DNA of 55,737 bases from Rugosimonospora acidiphila (GTDB lineage: Bacteria > Actinomycetota > Actinomycetes > Mycobacteriales > Micromonosporaceae), in the NCBI RefSeq assembly GCF_039543385.1, contig NZ_BAABJQ010000046.1:1-55737 (forward strand), given 5' to 3'. Shown here piece after piece: positions 7,718 through 17,200 of this stretch. A model generated the notes under the pieces. That model did not search any database and was not told the DNA's origin. It worked only from the letters and a program-made list of their open reading frames with translations. Position 1 is the stretch's first letter. The number at the start of each line of letters is the position of its first letter. Position numbers and translations under genes: made by a program.

Positions 7718-9235
7718 TCACCGGACTCCGGCCAGCAGCCCGGCCAGGTCGAGCTGGTTGACAGCGGTGTACGCGTCGGCGTCGGACCTGCCGGCGAACA
7801 GCGCGGCCACCTGGTCGGCGGTGGCGCTGTGCTGGGTGGCCGCGGTGAGCAGCGCCTCGCACTGGCCCGCCGCACCCGCCCCGAGCAGCCCGGTCATCGC
7901 TCGGATGGTCCCGTCGTGGGTCCGCAGGTGGGGGAGGGCGGCGTCGAGTTCGTCCTCGGTGTCGGTAGCCCCCCGATGCCATCGGCCGCCGGCCCACCAC
8001 AGGCAGAACGTCAGCAGGCCATTGCGGTTGCGGGTATTGAGCACGTCGTCGGTGACCCAGGCCGGAGCCCCGGTATAGAGGTCGGGCAGCGGCTCACCAT
8101 GGTTGTAGGCCGCTTCCAGCAGTTCTGAACCCCATTCCCCGCCGGAGAGCACCGCGCGCCCGCCGGGGAGCAGGAAGAGGACGGAACCGCTGCGGTGGAG
8201 GTCCTCGTACCAGGCGTGACCGGGGAAGATCTGTGGCCCGGGCTCCGCCCGGATACCGGCGTGGGTCGCCGAAAGCACCGCCCAGCGCGCCCAGACCTCG
8301 GGCAGCGGGGGGAGCGCGTCGGTGACGACCGCGGCCCGACCCGCGGCGGCATCGGCGGCGGCCGCGACCGCGGCCTGACCGGGGTCGCGCCCCTGCGCGG
8401 CGGGTCCGGCGACGTATCCGGCGAGCCAGACGGGCACGTGGTGACGGGGATAGCTCGCCAGGTCGTTGCGGTAGTACTCGGGAGGCATCAGTTGGTCGTC
8501 GGGGAAGGGTTCGTCGCCGTAGTCGTAGTCCACCGTCGTCTGGCCGCGATTGGTGACCGTCAGCAGCAGCCGCCACCAGGGCCCGGCCGGCATCCGCGCG
8601 GCGACCTCCCGCTGGCGGCGGACCAGATCGGCGATCGGCTTCGGCACCGGCACGAGTCCCGATCCGCCACCCATCCAGAATCGCAGCTGGGCGATTTCGG
8701 TGGAGACGGTGAGCGCGAACTCGGCCGAGAACCGCTCCCATCCGGAGGGTCCGAGCTGGGCCAGTTGCTGCACGATCGGGCCGATCAGCCGCGAGGCTTC
8801 ACCGGCGGCCTCGGCGTCTGGCGGGGTGTCGACGACGGTGAATCCGCTGATCGCCGGCGGGCCCCCGGACTCGGCCCGGTTGAACTCTCGCTGGAACTCC
8901 GCCATGAACTCCGACTCGGACATGAACCCTGACTCGTCCAACCCGTCGACGGCGCCCTCCAGCTCAAGCTCGGCCGCGGTGAACTCAGCCAAGGCCCGTG
9001 GAGGGTATGCCGAGGACGACACCTCCTGGATGCGCCCGGAATCGCCGATGAGAAACAGCGACCGCCCCACCGGCAGTTCCAGGAATGCCATCGGGTCGCT
9101 CTCGTCGATGTCCACCGGCGCGTACACGCTCCAGCCCACGTCGAAGCGATCGGCCTCCAGCCCCTCGATGGGATAGTCGATGCCCTGGGAACGGATCCAG
9201 TCCACCACCAGCGAGATCGCTCGCTCCGCATCCAT
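7718..9235 (-). CDS. hypothetical protein, immunity-like (possibly Imm35/YrhB-like N-terminal part)
   Basis: A 505-residue cytoplasmic protein without signal peptide or membrane segment. The first about 95 residues (ISLVVDWIRSQG, then FLIGDSGRIQEVSSSAYPPR) resemble the small Imm35/YrhB-type immunity fold. A central part contains VTNRGQTTVDYDYGDEPFPD, like DUF600/YezG-type immunity proteins. The C-terminal third is helical and alanine-rich. These resemblances come from reading the sequence and are tentative. Start ATG 9235 has GGAAGG upstream. It is divergent from the FHA/kinase operon across 154 bp, so the two may share regulation. No toxin gene accompanies it. Confidence 0.5.
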   Translation of the reverse strand: MDAERAISLVVDWIRSQGIDYPIEGLEADRFDVGWSVYAPVDIDESDPMAFLELPVGRSLFLIGDSGRIQEVSSSAYPPRALAEFTAAELELEGAVDGLDESGFMSESEFMAEFQREFNRAESGGPPAISGFTVVDTPPDAEAAGEASRLIGPIVQQLAQLGPSGWERFSAEFALTVSTEIAQLRFWMGGGSGLVPVPKPIADLVRRQREVAARMPAGPWWRLLLTVTNRGQTTVDYDYGDEPFPDDQLMPPEYYRNDLASYPRHHVPVWLAGYVAGPAAQGRDPGQAAVAAAADAAAGRAAVVTDALPPLPEVWARWAVLSATHAGIRAEPGPQIFPGHAWYEDLHRSGSVLFLLPGGRAVLSGGEWGSELLEAAYNHGEPLPDLYTGAPAWVTDDVLNTRNRNGLLTFCLWWAGGRWHRGATDTEDELDAALPHLRTHDGTIRAMTGLLGAGAAGQCEALLTAATQHSATADQVAALFAGRSDADAYTAVNQLDLAGLLAGVR

Positions 9236-9389
9236 GCGCGTACCTTCCCGTGGGTTTCGGATCGAGCACACCGCGCACGGCACCCGGGTGTGCGGTCCTC
9301 ACCGCGACATTGAAGCAGACAGCGACCGGGACTGGTCCCGGGCCGGATGCGCTAGCGTGCGGTTGGGCGGAGGGAAGCGTGAGGTGCCG

Positions 9390-10193
9390 ATGAGAGAGTT
9401 CGTGCCGCAGGTGTTGCCGGCCGCCACCCGCAGCCTGGCCGATGGGGTGCCGCCGGCCCCGCCGGGCACCATCTTCGCGCTGGCCGCCGACGGTGGTTTC
9501 GCCGTTCCGCCCCGGAAGTTCACGCTTCACTTCGGCCGCGATCGGGACGACGTCCATGTGCCGATCGGCGTCGATGACCCTTACGTCAGCCGCCTGCACG
9601 GCGTGATAGTGGGTGACGGCCTGGAGTGGTCGATCCGCAACAAGGGAAAGCTGCCGATCCAACTGCCCGGCGACGCGATGCTGCTGTCCGGACACGAGCT
9701 GCCGATCGCGCCGGGTTACACCCCGCTGTTCATCGGCTCCCCGAGGGGCCGGTCACATCTGCTCGAGATTCACGTGGTCGGCTCCCGGACCGCCGACGCC
9801 TATGCCGAACACCGCGGCCGGACGAGGACGCCGGAGGTCTACGACCTGAGTCTGGTGGAGCGGCGGGTGCTGACCGCGCTCGCCCAGCGGTACCTACGCC
9901 AGGAAAGCTATCCACAACCGGTGTCCTGGAACCAGGTGGCGGGCGACCTCAGCCGGCTGCCGGACGGCAGGCAGTGGACGCCGAAGGTCGCGGCGCACAT
10001 CGTCGCGGCGGTGCGCGAGCGCCTGGCGCTGGGCCCCGACCCCATTCCCGGGATCCGGCGCGAGGACGGGGTCGGCGAACCGGTCGGCAACACCCTGAAC
10101 CACAACCTGATCCAGGCTCTGCTGCTCAGCACCACGCTCATGCCGTCGGACCTGCACCTGCTCGGCGAGCCGCCGGACGAGGTAGAAGGGTGA
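9390..10193 (+). CDS. FHA-domain protein with putative winged-helix tail
   Basis: A 267-residue protein with an N-terminal FHA phosphothreonine-binding domain at about residues 28-125: HFGRDRDDVHVP gives the conserved Gly-Arg (49-50) and YVSRLHGVIV the Ser67-Arg68-x-His70 core. Residues about 150-215 (LTALAQRYLRQE, then WTPKVAAHIVAAVRERL) look like a winged-helix segment. That layout recalls, in reverse order, kinase-controlled regulators such as EmbR. The ATG 9390 has GAGG 5 bases upstream. Its stop overlaps the kinase start (GTGA), so the two are translationally coupled. Inference: the FHA domain binds phosphothreonine made by that kinase, and the tail passes the signal on. Confidence 0.82.
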   Translation: MREFVPQVLPAATRSLADGVPPAPPGTIFALAADGGFAVPPRKFTLHFGRDRDDVHVPIGVDDPYVSRLHGVIVGDGLEWSIRNKGKLPIQLPGDAMLLSGHELPIAPGYTPLFIGSPRGRSHLLEIHVVGSRTADAYAEHRGRTRTPEVYDLSLVERRVLTALAQRYLRQESYPQPVSWNQVAGDLSRLPDGRQWTPKVAAHIVAAVRERLALGPDPIPGIRREDGVGEPVGNTLNHNLIQALLLSTTLMPSDLHLLGEPPDEVEG

Positions 10194-13100
10194 ACGACAC
10201 CGTGACGTGGCGGGTCGGCGAGGTCATTGACGGCCGGTACGAGGTGCTGCTCGTGCACGAGCAGGGTGGGATGGGCCTGGTGTACCGGGTACGACACCTG
10301 GCGTGGAACATCGACCTCGCGGTGAAGAGTCCCCGGCCGGAGCTGTTCTGGCGACCGACGGACCAGCAGCGCTTCATCGCCGAGGCACAGACGTGGGTCT
10401 CGCTGGGGCTGCACCCGAACATCTGCAACTGCTACTACGTCCGCGTGCTCGACGGCGTGCCCCGGGTCTTCGCCGAGTACGTCACCGGTGGCAGCCTGCA
10501 CGACTGGATCAGCAGCGGGCGGCTGTACCACGGGAGCGCGCCCGAGGTGGTGACTCGGATCCTGGACGTGGCGATCCAGACCGCGTGGGGACTCGACCAC
10601 GCGCACGGGCGTGGCCTGGTGCACCGGGATGTCAAGCCGCCCAACGTGTTGCTCGACCTCGAAGAGGGCACGCCGACCGCGAAGGTCACCGACTTCGGCA
10701 TGGCCCGGGCGCGGGACCTCGCGACCACGGTCGGCACCGACGACGCGCGGCCGGGCAGCAGCGTTCTGGTGCCCGGCGGCAGCGGAATGACCCCGCTGTA
10801 CGCGTCGCCCGAGCAGGCGGCGGGCGAGCCGGTGGGGCGGCGCACGGACATCTACAGCTTCGGGGTGTCACTGCTGCAGATGTGCGCCGGCAGGGCGACC
10901 TGGATGGCCGGCACCGGCGCGGGCGCGGCGCTGTGTGCCTTACGCGCGGACGGCGCGTCCGGCGCCATCGCCGTTCCGCCGGCCCTCGGCGACCTGCTCG
11001 ATCGGTGCCTTCGCCAGAATCCCACCGACCGGCCGGGCTCCATGCGGGAGGTCGCCACCGAGCTGATCGACGTCTACCGGGGCGTCACCGGCCACGCCTA
11101 TCCGCGCCCGGCGCCGGTCATGGCCGACCTGCTCACCGACGAACTCAACAACCGGGCGGTGTCGCTGCTCGACCTCGACCGGCCGCAGGAGGCGGACCGG
11201 GCCTTCGCGCAGGCGTTGGCGGCCGACCCGCGCAACGTGCGGGCGATGTACAACGCGGGGCTGATGAGGTGGCGCCGCGGTGCCGTCACCGACGACGCGC
11301 TCATCGCCGAGATCGAGGCGACCCGCGCGGACACCAGCGATCCCTGGGAGGTGCGCCACGCACTCACCCAGATCCACCTGGAACGCGGCGACCTGGCCAC
11401 GGCGCGCCCGTTGCTCCACGAGGTGGCCCGCGAACGATCGGATGATCCCGAACTGCTCGCGGCCCTGCGACGGATCCGCTCCCACGAGATCCTGGACGCC
11501 CGCTGCGACCGCGAGTGGCGGGTGCCCTGGCCCCGGCGCCCGCGTGACCTCTACTCCGTCGCGCTGGACGAGTATTCGGTCGCGCTGGCCCTCGCCCCCG
11601 ACGGGCGGTCGATGCTGTCCGGCGGCTGGGACGGCGCGATCCGGCTCTGGGACGTCCGCGGTGAACGGTGCGTGCGCACGCTCAAGGGGCATCGCCGGCC
11701 GGTGCACGCGGTCGACCTCACACCGGACGGGCGGATGGCCGTCTCCGTCGACGAGGACGAATCAGTGTGGTTCTGGGAACTGGCCGGCGACGAGCCCACG
11801 GGAGACCCCCTCTACGCCAGCCCCAACCCGCCGTCCTGGGACGGCCAGGACGGGATAGGTGAGCTCGCCCTGCGCGTCGAACACACCGCGGTCCGGCTCG
11901 ATCCCGACGGGCGCTTCGCCGTCTACGCGGGCCTGGACGGCGTGCTCCACGCCTGGGACCTCCCGGCTCGGCGGATGAGGACGCTCGACGAGGAGGCCGC
12001 CGCACGGTTGGTGGCGATGAGCGCCGACGGCCGCCGGGTGCTCTCCGTCGGTCTGCGGGGGCCCGCGGACGAGCGGGAACGCGTCGTGCGGCTGTGGGAT
12101 CTGGCCGACGGACGGTGCCGGCGCGAGTTGGTCGGGCACGAGTCTGCGATCGCCGCCATGTGTTTTCGTCCCGACGGTCGTTACGCCGCCACCGGGTATC
12201 ACGGCGGCACCATCCGGATCTGGGATCTCGACGATGGTCACTGCGTACAGGTCCTGACGGGCGGGGTCACGCCCCACGCCCTCTGTTTCGACACCGGCGG
12301 CCGATTCCTCATCTCCGGCGAGGGCAGGGACATCCGGCTGTGGGAACTGGACAGCGGCCGGTGCCTGCGGACCTTCGAGGGCCACCAGGGCGGCGTCGCC
12401 GTCGTCCGGCTCGACGCCGACGGCCGGTTCGCGTGCTCGACCGGCCAGGACCGGACGGTGCGGTGGTGGCAGCTGCCCGGCCGGTACCGGGGCACGCCGC
12501 GGCTGAGCCGGCCGCGCCGGCATGTCGAGTTGAGCCGGCTCGGCGGCCGGGTGGACTCGCTGATCGCCAAGGCGGAACAGGCGATGGCGGGCGGCCGGTT
12601 TCCGGCGGCACTCGACCTGCTGCGGCAGGCGCGCTCGATCGAGGGGTACGAGCGGGCACCACGCCTCATGTCCGCGTGGTGGGCACTGGGTCGCCGCGCC
12701 GTGCGGACGGGGCTGCGGTCGGCCTGGTCGTCGAGGCTGCTGTCCGGGCACGCCAAGTCGGTCGAGGCGGTGGACCTGTCCGGCGACGGCCAGCTCGGGT
12801 TGTCCGGCGGCAGCGACGCGACGGTCCGGTTGTGGGACCTCGACGCCGGCACCTGCCTGCGTGTTCTGGAGGGCCACGAGCACATGGTGGAGTCGGTCCG
12901 GCTGAGCGACGACCGGCGCCGGGCGCTGTCGTCGAGCCGGGACGGCACGATCCGCCTCTGGGACCTCGACACCGGCGGGTGCCTGCACGTCCTGTACCGC
13001 AAGAAGGGGCTGACCCACCGTTCGCCGCCGGTGCGGTTCAGCCCCGACGGCAGGCGGGCCGTGGCCGGCGTTCACGACGGCACCGTCCGGTACTGGGATG

Positions 13101-13849
13101 TGGAGACCGGGGCGCCGATCCGGGAACTGAGGGGTGCCGCCTGGAGCGTCGACGACCTGTGCGTCGGTGACGACGGTCGCCTCGTCGTGACCGCGAAGGG
13201 CGGCGAGGTGGAGGTGTGGGGCCTGGCGGACGACGGTTCGGTGAGCCGGCTGCGCAGCCAGACCGATGGGCTGGTCGCCACGAGGTTGCGTACCGTTTCG
13301 CTCAGCGCCGACCAGGATCTCGTGCTCTCCGGCGACGAGGCTGGCTTCCGCCTGTGGAACACCGCGACGGGCAGGATCGCGCGAACGTTCGACCAACCGC
13401 CGCCCCACGGATTTCATACGGTTCGGATGACCGCGGACGGACGTTTCGCGGTGTCCGCGGCCTTCTGGTCGCCCTTGATGGTGTGGGACCTCCACAGTGG
13501 ACAATGTGTGCGGGTCCTCGACGGTCACGAGCGAGGTGCCAGTTGCCTCGCGCTGACGCCCGACGGCCGTTTCCTGCTGGCCGGCAGCGGCAACAACGTG
13601 CGACGGTGGGAACTCGACTGGGACCTTGAGGCCCGGGACGCGGCCGAATGGGATGACGGCGCGGCACCGTACCTCGACGTACTCCTGCGCCGGACTGGTC
13701 CACAGTGGACGAAGCGGGACTTCGACGTCCTGCTGCGTCGGCTTCAGGACGTCGGCTACGGCCGGCTGCGCGCCGACGGTGTACTCGCCCGCCTCCAGCG
13801 AATGGCGACCGACCCGCCGGCTCGGCGACGGACCGAGGTGGAGCGCTAG
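10190..13849 (+). CDS. soluble Ser/Thr protein kinase with TPR-like linker and two WD40 propellers
   Basis: A 1219-residue Hanks-type kinase. Residues 1-290 hold the kinase: glycine loop EQGGMGLVY, Lys46 in AVKSP, catalytic Asp147 in VHRDVKPPN, Asp168 in TDFGMARA, and TPLYASPEQAAGEP. Residues about 300-430 are TPR-like helices (MYNAGLMRWRRG). Residues about 457-764 carry seven WD units (such as IRLWDVRGERC), a helical linker follows, then seven more at about 851-1144 (such as VRLWDLDAGTC). No membrane segment is visible, unlike PASTA kinases. The GTG 10190 overlaps the FHA stop by 4 bp and has GAGG upstream. The propellers probably form a scaffold or sensor surface; targets are unknown. Confidence 0.93.
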   Translation: MNDTVTWRVGEVIDGRYEVLLVHEQGGMGLVYRVRHLAWNIDLAVKSPRPELFWRPTDQQRFIAEAQTWVSLGLHPNICNCYYVRVLDGVPRVFAEYVTGGSLHDWISSGRLYHGSAPEVVTRILDVAIQTAWGLDHAHGRGLVHRDVKPPNVLLDLEEGTPTAKVTDFGMARARDLATTVGTDDARPGSSVLVPGGSGMTPLYASPEQAAGEPVGRRTDIYSFGVSLLQMCAGRATWMAGTGAGAALCALRADGASGAIAVPPALGDLLDRCLRQNPTDRPGSMREVATELIDVYRGVTGHAYPRPAPVMADLLTDELNNRAVSLLDLDRPQEADRAFAQALAADPRNVRAMYNAGLMRWRRGAVTDDALIAEIEATRADTSDPWEVRHALTQIHLERGDLATARPLLHEVARERSDDPELLAALRRIRSHEILDARCDREWRVPWPRRPRDLYSVALDEYSVALALAPDGRSMLSGGWDGAIRLWDVRGERCVRTLKGHRRPVHAVDLTPDGRMAVSVDEDESVWFWELAGDEPTGDPLYASPNPPSWDGQDGIGELALRVEHTAVRLDPDGRFAVYAGLDGVLHAWDLPARRMRTLDEEAAARLVAMSADGRRVLSVGLRGPADERERVVRLWDLADGRCRRELVGHESAIAAMCFRPDGRYAATGYHGGTIRIWDLDDGHCVQVLTGGVTPHALCFDTGGRFLISGEGRDIRLWELDSGRCLRTFEGHQGGVAVVRLDADGRFACSTGQDRTVRWWQLPGRYRGTPRLSRPRRHVELSRLGGRVDSLIAKAEQAMAGGRFPAALDLLRQARSIEGYERAPRLMSAWWALGRRAVRTGLRSAWSSRLLSGHAKSVEAVDLSGDGQLGLSGGSDATVRLWDLDAGTCLRVLEGHEHMVESVRLSDDRRRALSSSRDGTIRLWDLDTGGCLHVLYRKKGLTHRSPPVRFSPDGRRAVAGVHDGTVRYWDVETGAPIRELRGAAWSVDDLCVGDDGRLVVTAKGGEVEVWGLADDGSVSRLRSQTDGLVATRLRTVSLSADQDLVLSGDEAGFRLWNTATGRIARTFDQPPPHGFHTVRMTADGRFAVSAAFWSPLMVWDLHSGQCVRVLDGHERGASCLALTPDGRFLLAGSGNNVRRWELDWDLEARDAAEWDDGAAPYLDVLLRRTGPQWTKRDFDVLLRRLQDVGYGRLRADGVLARLQRMATDPPARRRTEVER
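13491..13501. repeat. TCCACAGTGGA palindrome, copy 1
   Basis: An exact 11-base palindrome inside the second WD40 propeller of the kinase gene, coding part of LHSGQC. It is one of five TCCACWGTGGA copies in the window. Confidence 0.6.
13699..13709. repeat. TCCACAGTGGA palindrome, copy 2
   Basis: The second copy in the kinase gene, 208 bp from the first, extended to GTCCACAGTGGAC and coding GPQWT in the C-terminal tail. It is read in a different phase from copy 1, so protein constraint does not explain it. Confidence 0.6.
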
Positions 13850-13883
13850 CCGAACGCACGGTGGCCCTATCGAGATTGTGAGG

Positions 13884-14126
13884 ATGATGGACCCGCGACG
13901 GATCGAACTCAACCGCCAGCACAGCCGGGAGATGGGCGGGCTGTTCTCGGCCTTCCTCGACGCCCACCCGGACGTCGAGTCCGAGGTTGACGGAGCCGAT
14001 ATGACGGCCGAGCAGGATGCCGCGTGGCGCGCCTACAGCGGTGAGCTGCTGCGCCGGCACCAGGCCGAGCGGGAGGCGCTCGCGTGCGTCCTCGAAGCCG
14101 AGCAGCGTCGGCGTGGCGCCCCGTGA
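13884..14126 (+). CDS. small helical hypothetical protein
   Basis: An 80-residue charged protein, almost entirely predicted helix (MTAEQDAAWRAYSGELLRR, then HQAEREALACVLEAEQ). It has no recognisable domain, signal or membrane segment. It starts 34 bp after the kinase stop, on the same strand, with GTGAGG just before ATG-ATG, and is probably the third gene of the FHA/kinase operon. Codon usage at third positions is like its neighbours, which supports a real gene. A role as partner of the kinase is only inference from position. Confidence 0.6.
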   Translation: MMDPRRIELNRQHSREMGGLFSAFLDAHPDVESEVDGADMTAEQDAAWRAYSGELLRRHQAEREALACVLEAEQRRRGAP

Positions 14127-14223
14127 CTAGGCGGCGTGGCGCCCCCCGTGATTCCGTGGCGCGGCCGGCGCCCGGATGTACCCGTCCGGGCCCCGGCCCG
14201 AGCAAGGGAACACCGGCGGCGCG

Positions 14224-17200
14224 CTAGCGCGCCGCGTCGCCGATCGGGCGGCCGGCCAGCCAGTCCCGGATCACCGCCGCCACCGCGTCCGCGTGCTCCG
14301 TCAGCAGCGTGAAGTGGTCCCCGGGCACGTCCACGGCGTCGTGCGGCAGGGGCCAGTGCGGCCGCCAGTCCCGGCGGGCCGGCAGCGCGCCCAGCTGCGC
14401 CGTCGGCCGGGTCGCGCGTACCAGCAGCGCCGGCACGTCCAGCGGTTCCGGGTGCCACCGTTCGGACAGCCGGAGGTACGCCCCGCCCGCCAGGATCCGG
14501 GCGTCGTCGGCCAGCGCCAGGTACTCCTCGGCCGGGCGGGCCGCGCCGCCCTGGATGAGCGCGAGCAGCCGCTCGTCCCGCTGCGGGTCCCGTGGGTGGT
14601 GGGTCTCGATGAGCACCACGCCGGCCGGCGCCTCGCCGTCGGCCGCGAGCTGCCCGGCCACCGCGTGCGCCAGGCCGCCGCCGACGCAGAACCCGAGCAG
14701 GACCAGCGGCCGGCCGGCGGCGGCGCGGCGGGCCGTCTCGGCCAGGACGCGCACCAGCGTCCGGTGGTCGTCCGGCACGGTGGGGTCGGCGCCGAAGCCG
14801 GGGTACTCGATGAGGGACAGCCGCGCCTCGCCGGCGAGGGCAGCCGCGAGGCGGTCCGGCACCATCCGGATCCCGGCCGCGTAGCTGGGGAAGAACAGCA
14901 GCACTGGCCCGTCGGCACTCCCGGTCAGCTCGATCGGCGCCACGGCGTGCTCGGCGCGCTCCGCCTCGCCGAACACCGGCAGGGCCAGCGAGGCCAGGTG
15001 GCGCATGCCCGACGCGGCGAACGCCTGATCCGTCTGGCAGAGCCGGTGGAAAACCGCGGCCAGGCCGGTGGGCGGCGCGACGGCGCCGGTGGGTGGTGGG
15101 GCGACGCCGGTGGGCGGTGAGGCGGCGGCCGGCGCCGGCAGCCGGCCGGCCAGCTCGGCGTGCAGGTGCGCGGCCAGCTCCGCGAGCGTCGGGTGGTCGG
15201 TGACCAGGGTTGGCGCCAGCGGCGCCCCGGTGAGCAGCCGCAGCCGGTTGCGGATCTGGATGGAGGCCAGCGAGTCGAAGCCGAGGTCGGTGAAGCGGCG
15301 GTCGGCCGGAAACGACGCGGCGTCGGGGAAGCCGAGCAGCGCCGCCAGCTCGGCCCGCAGGAGCGCGGCCAGCGCCGGCTCCCGCTCGGGTGCGGGCAGG
15401 CCGGCGAGCACCGCCGGCCACGAGTCGGGGGCGTCCGCGGCGGGTCGCGCGCCGTCGGGGGTCGCCGGTGGCCGGGGCATCAGCGCGGACAGCATCGGGG
15501 GTACCGCGGCGGAGTCCCGCACCGCGCCGGGGTCCAGCAGGATGGGTGCCAGCACCGGCGCGCCCACCCGCAGGCTCCGGTCGAACAGGGCGGCGCCCTG
15601 CTCCGGCGAGATCGCGCGCAGCCCGTCGTCGCCGAGCCTGTCCCGGGCGATGCCGGTCACCCGGCTGGCCATGCCGCCGGCCGGCGGCTCGTCCAGCGCG
15701 GGCTCGTCCGGTGGTACGTCGCCCTGACCGGTCTGGCTTGGCGCGTCTGGCTCCGCGCGACGATTCGGACCGGCCGCCAGCCACGGTCCCCAGGCCAGCG
15801 ACACGGCCGGCAGCCCGTGCGCGGCGCGGTGCGCGGCGAGGGCGTCGAGGAAGGCGTTGGCCGCCGCGTAGTTCGCCTGACCCGCGCGGCCCAGCAGTCC
15901 CGACGCGGAGGAGTAGAGCACGAACGCGGACAGGTCGAGTCCCCGGGTCGCCTGGTGCAGCGCCCAGGCGGCGCCCGCCTTCGGCGCCAGTACCCGCGCC
16001 AGCCGTTCCGGGGTCAGCGCGTCGAGCACCCCGTCGTCGAGCACCCCGGCGGCGTGCACCACCGCGGTCAGCGGCGGTCGGCAGCCGGCCACGAGCCGCC
16101 GTACCGCTGCCGGGTCGGCGACGTCGCAGGCGACCAGCGTGACCGTGGCGCCGAGCCCGGCCAGTTCGGCGCGCAGCCGCTCGGCGCCGGGTGCCGCCTC
16201 GCCGCGCCGGCCGGCCAGCACCAGGTGCCGCACGTTGTGCTCGGTGACCAGGTGCCGGGCGAGCAGGCCGCCGAGGGCGCCGGTACCGCCGGTGACGAGA
16301 ACCGTGCCGGCCGGATCGATCGGGGTACCGGGACCGTCGCCGGCCGGGGCGTCGAGACCGCCGGTCACGGGTACCAGTCGCGGCACGTACCCGGTCCCGT
16401 CCCGGATGGCGAGCTGCGGCGCGCCGGTCGCGACCGCCGCCGCGAGCGCGGCCGGGGAGGCGGCGTCGCGGTCGAGGTCGACCAGCGTGATGCGGTCCGG
16501 GTTCTCCGCCTGGGCGCTGCGCACCAGTCCCCAGACGGCGGCACCGGCGAGGTCGGGATCGTCCGCGGTGGCGTCGCGGGTGACCACGACCAGCCGGGTG
16601 CGTGCCCGTTCCGGGTCGGCCAGAAACGACTGGATCGCGGTCAGCACTGTGGTGGTCAGCTCGCGCACCCGGGCCGGTGTCTCGTCGTCGAATGCCGTCT
16701 CTTCGCCGTGCGCCCGATCGCGGCCGTGCGCGGGATCGTGGCCGTGCGCGGGATCGTGGCCACGTGCCGGGGCGTCGAGCATCGCCTCGAGCACGGCGTA
16801 CGCCGGATCGTCGAGGCCGGTCGACGCGGGCAGCGGCAACGGACTCCACTGTGGACGGTAGAGGGCCCGGCGGGCGACCGACGTGGCCGGGCTCTCCCGC
16901 GGCAGGGGCCGGGTGGAGAGCGACGCCACCTCGGCGACCGGCCGCCCGGCGAGATCGGTGACGGTGACGGTCACCCCGGATCCGGCCGGGCTCACCCGTA
17001 CCCGTGCCGCCGCCGCGCCCGCCGCGTGCAGGCGGATGCCGGTGAGCGCGAACGGGACCCGCGGGCCGTCCCCGGTGTCCTGCTCCTCGGCCAGCGCGCT
17101 GGCGTGCATCGCGGCGTCCAGCAGGATCGGGTGGATGCCGTAGCGCGTCGCCTCGGCGGACCAGGTCGGCGGCAGCCGCACCTCCGCGTACAGGTCCGGC

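Noticed and set aside
11762..13912. 716-residue minus-strand frame opposite the WD40 kinase
   Set aside because: It mirrors the WD repeats on the other strand; the plus-strand kinase and propeller motifs are decisive.
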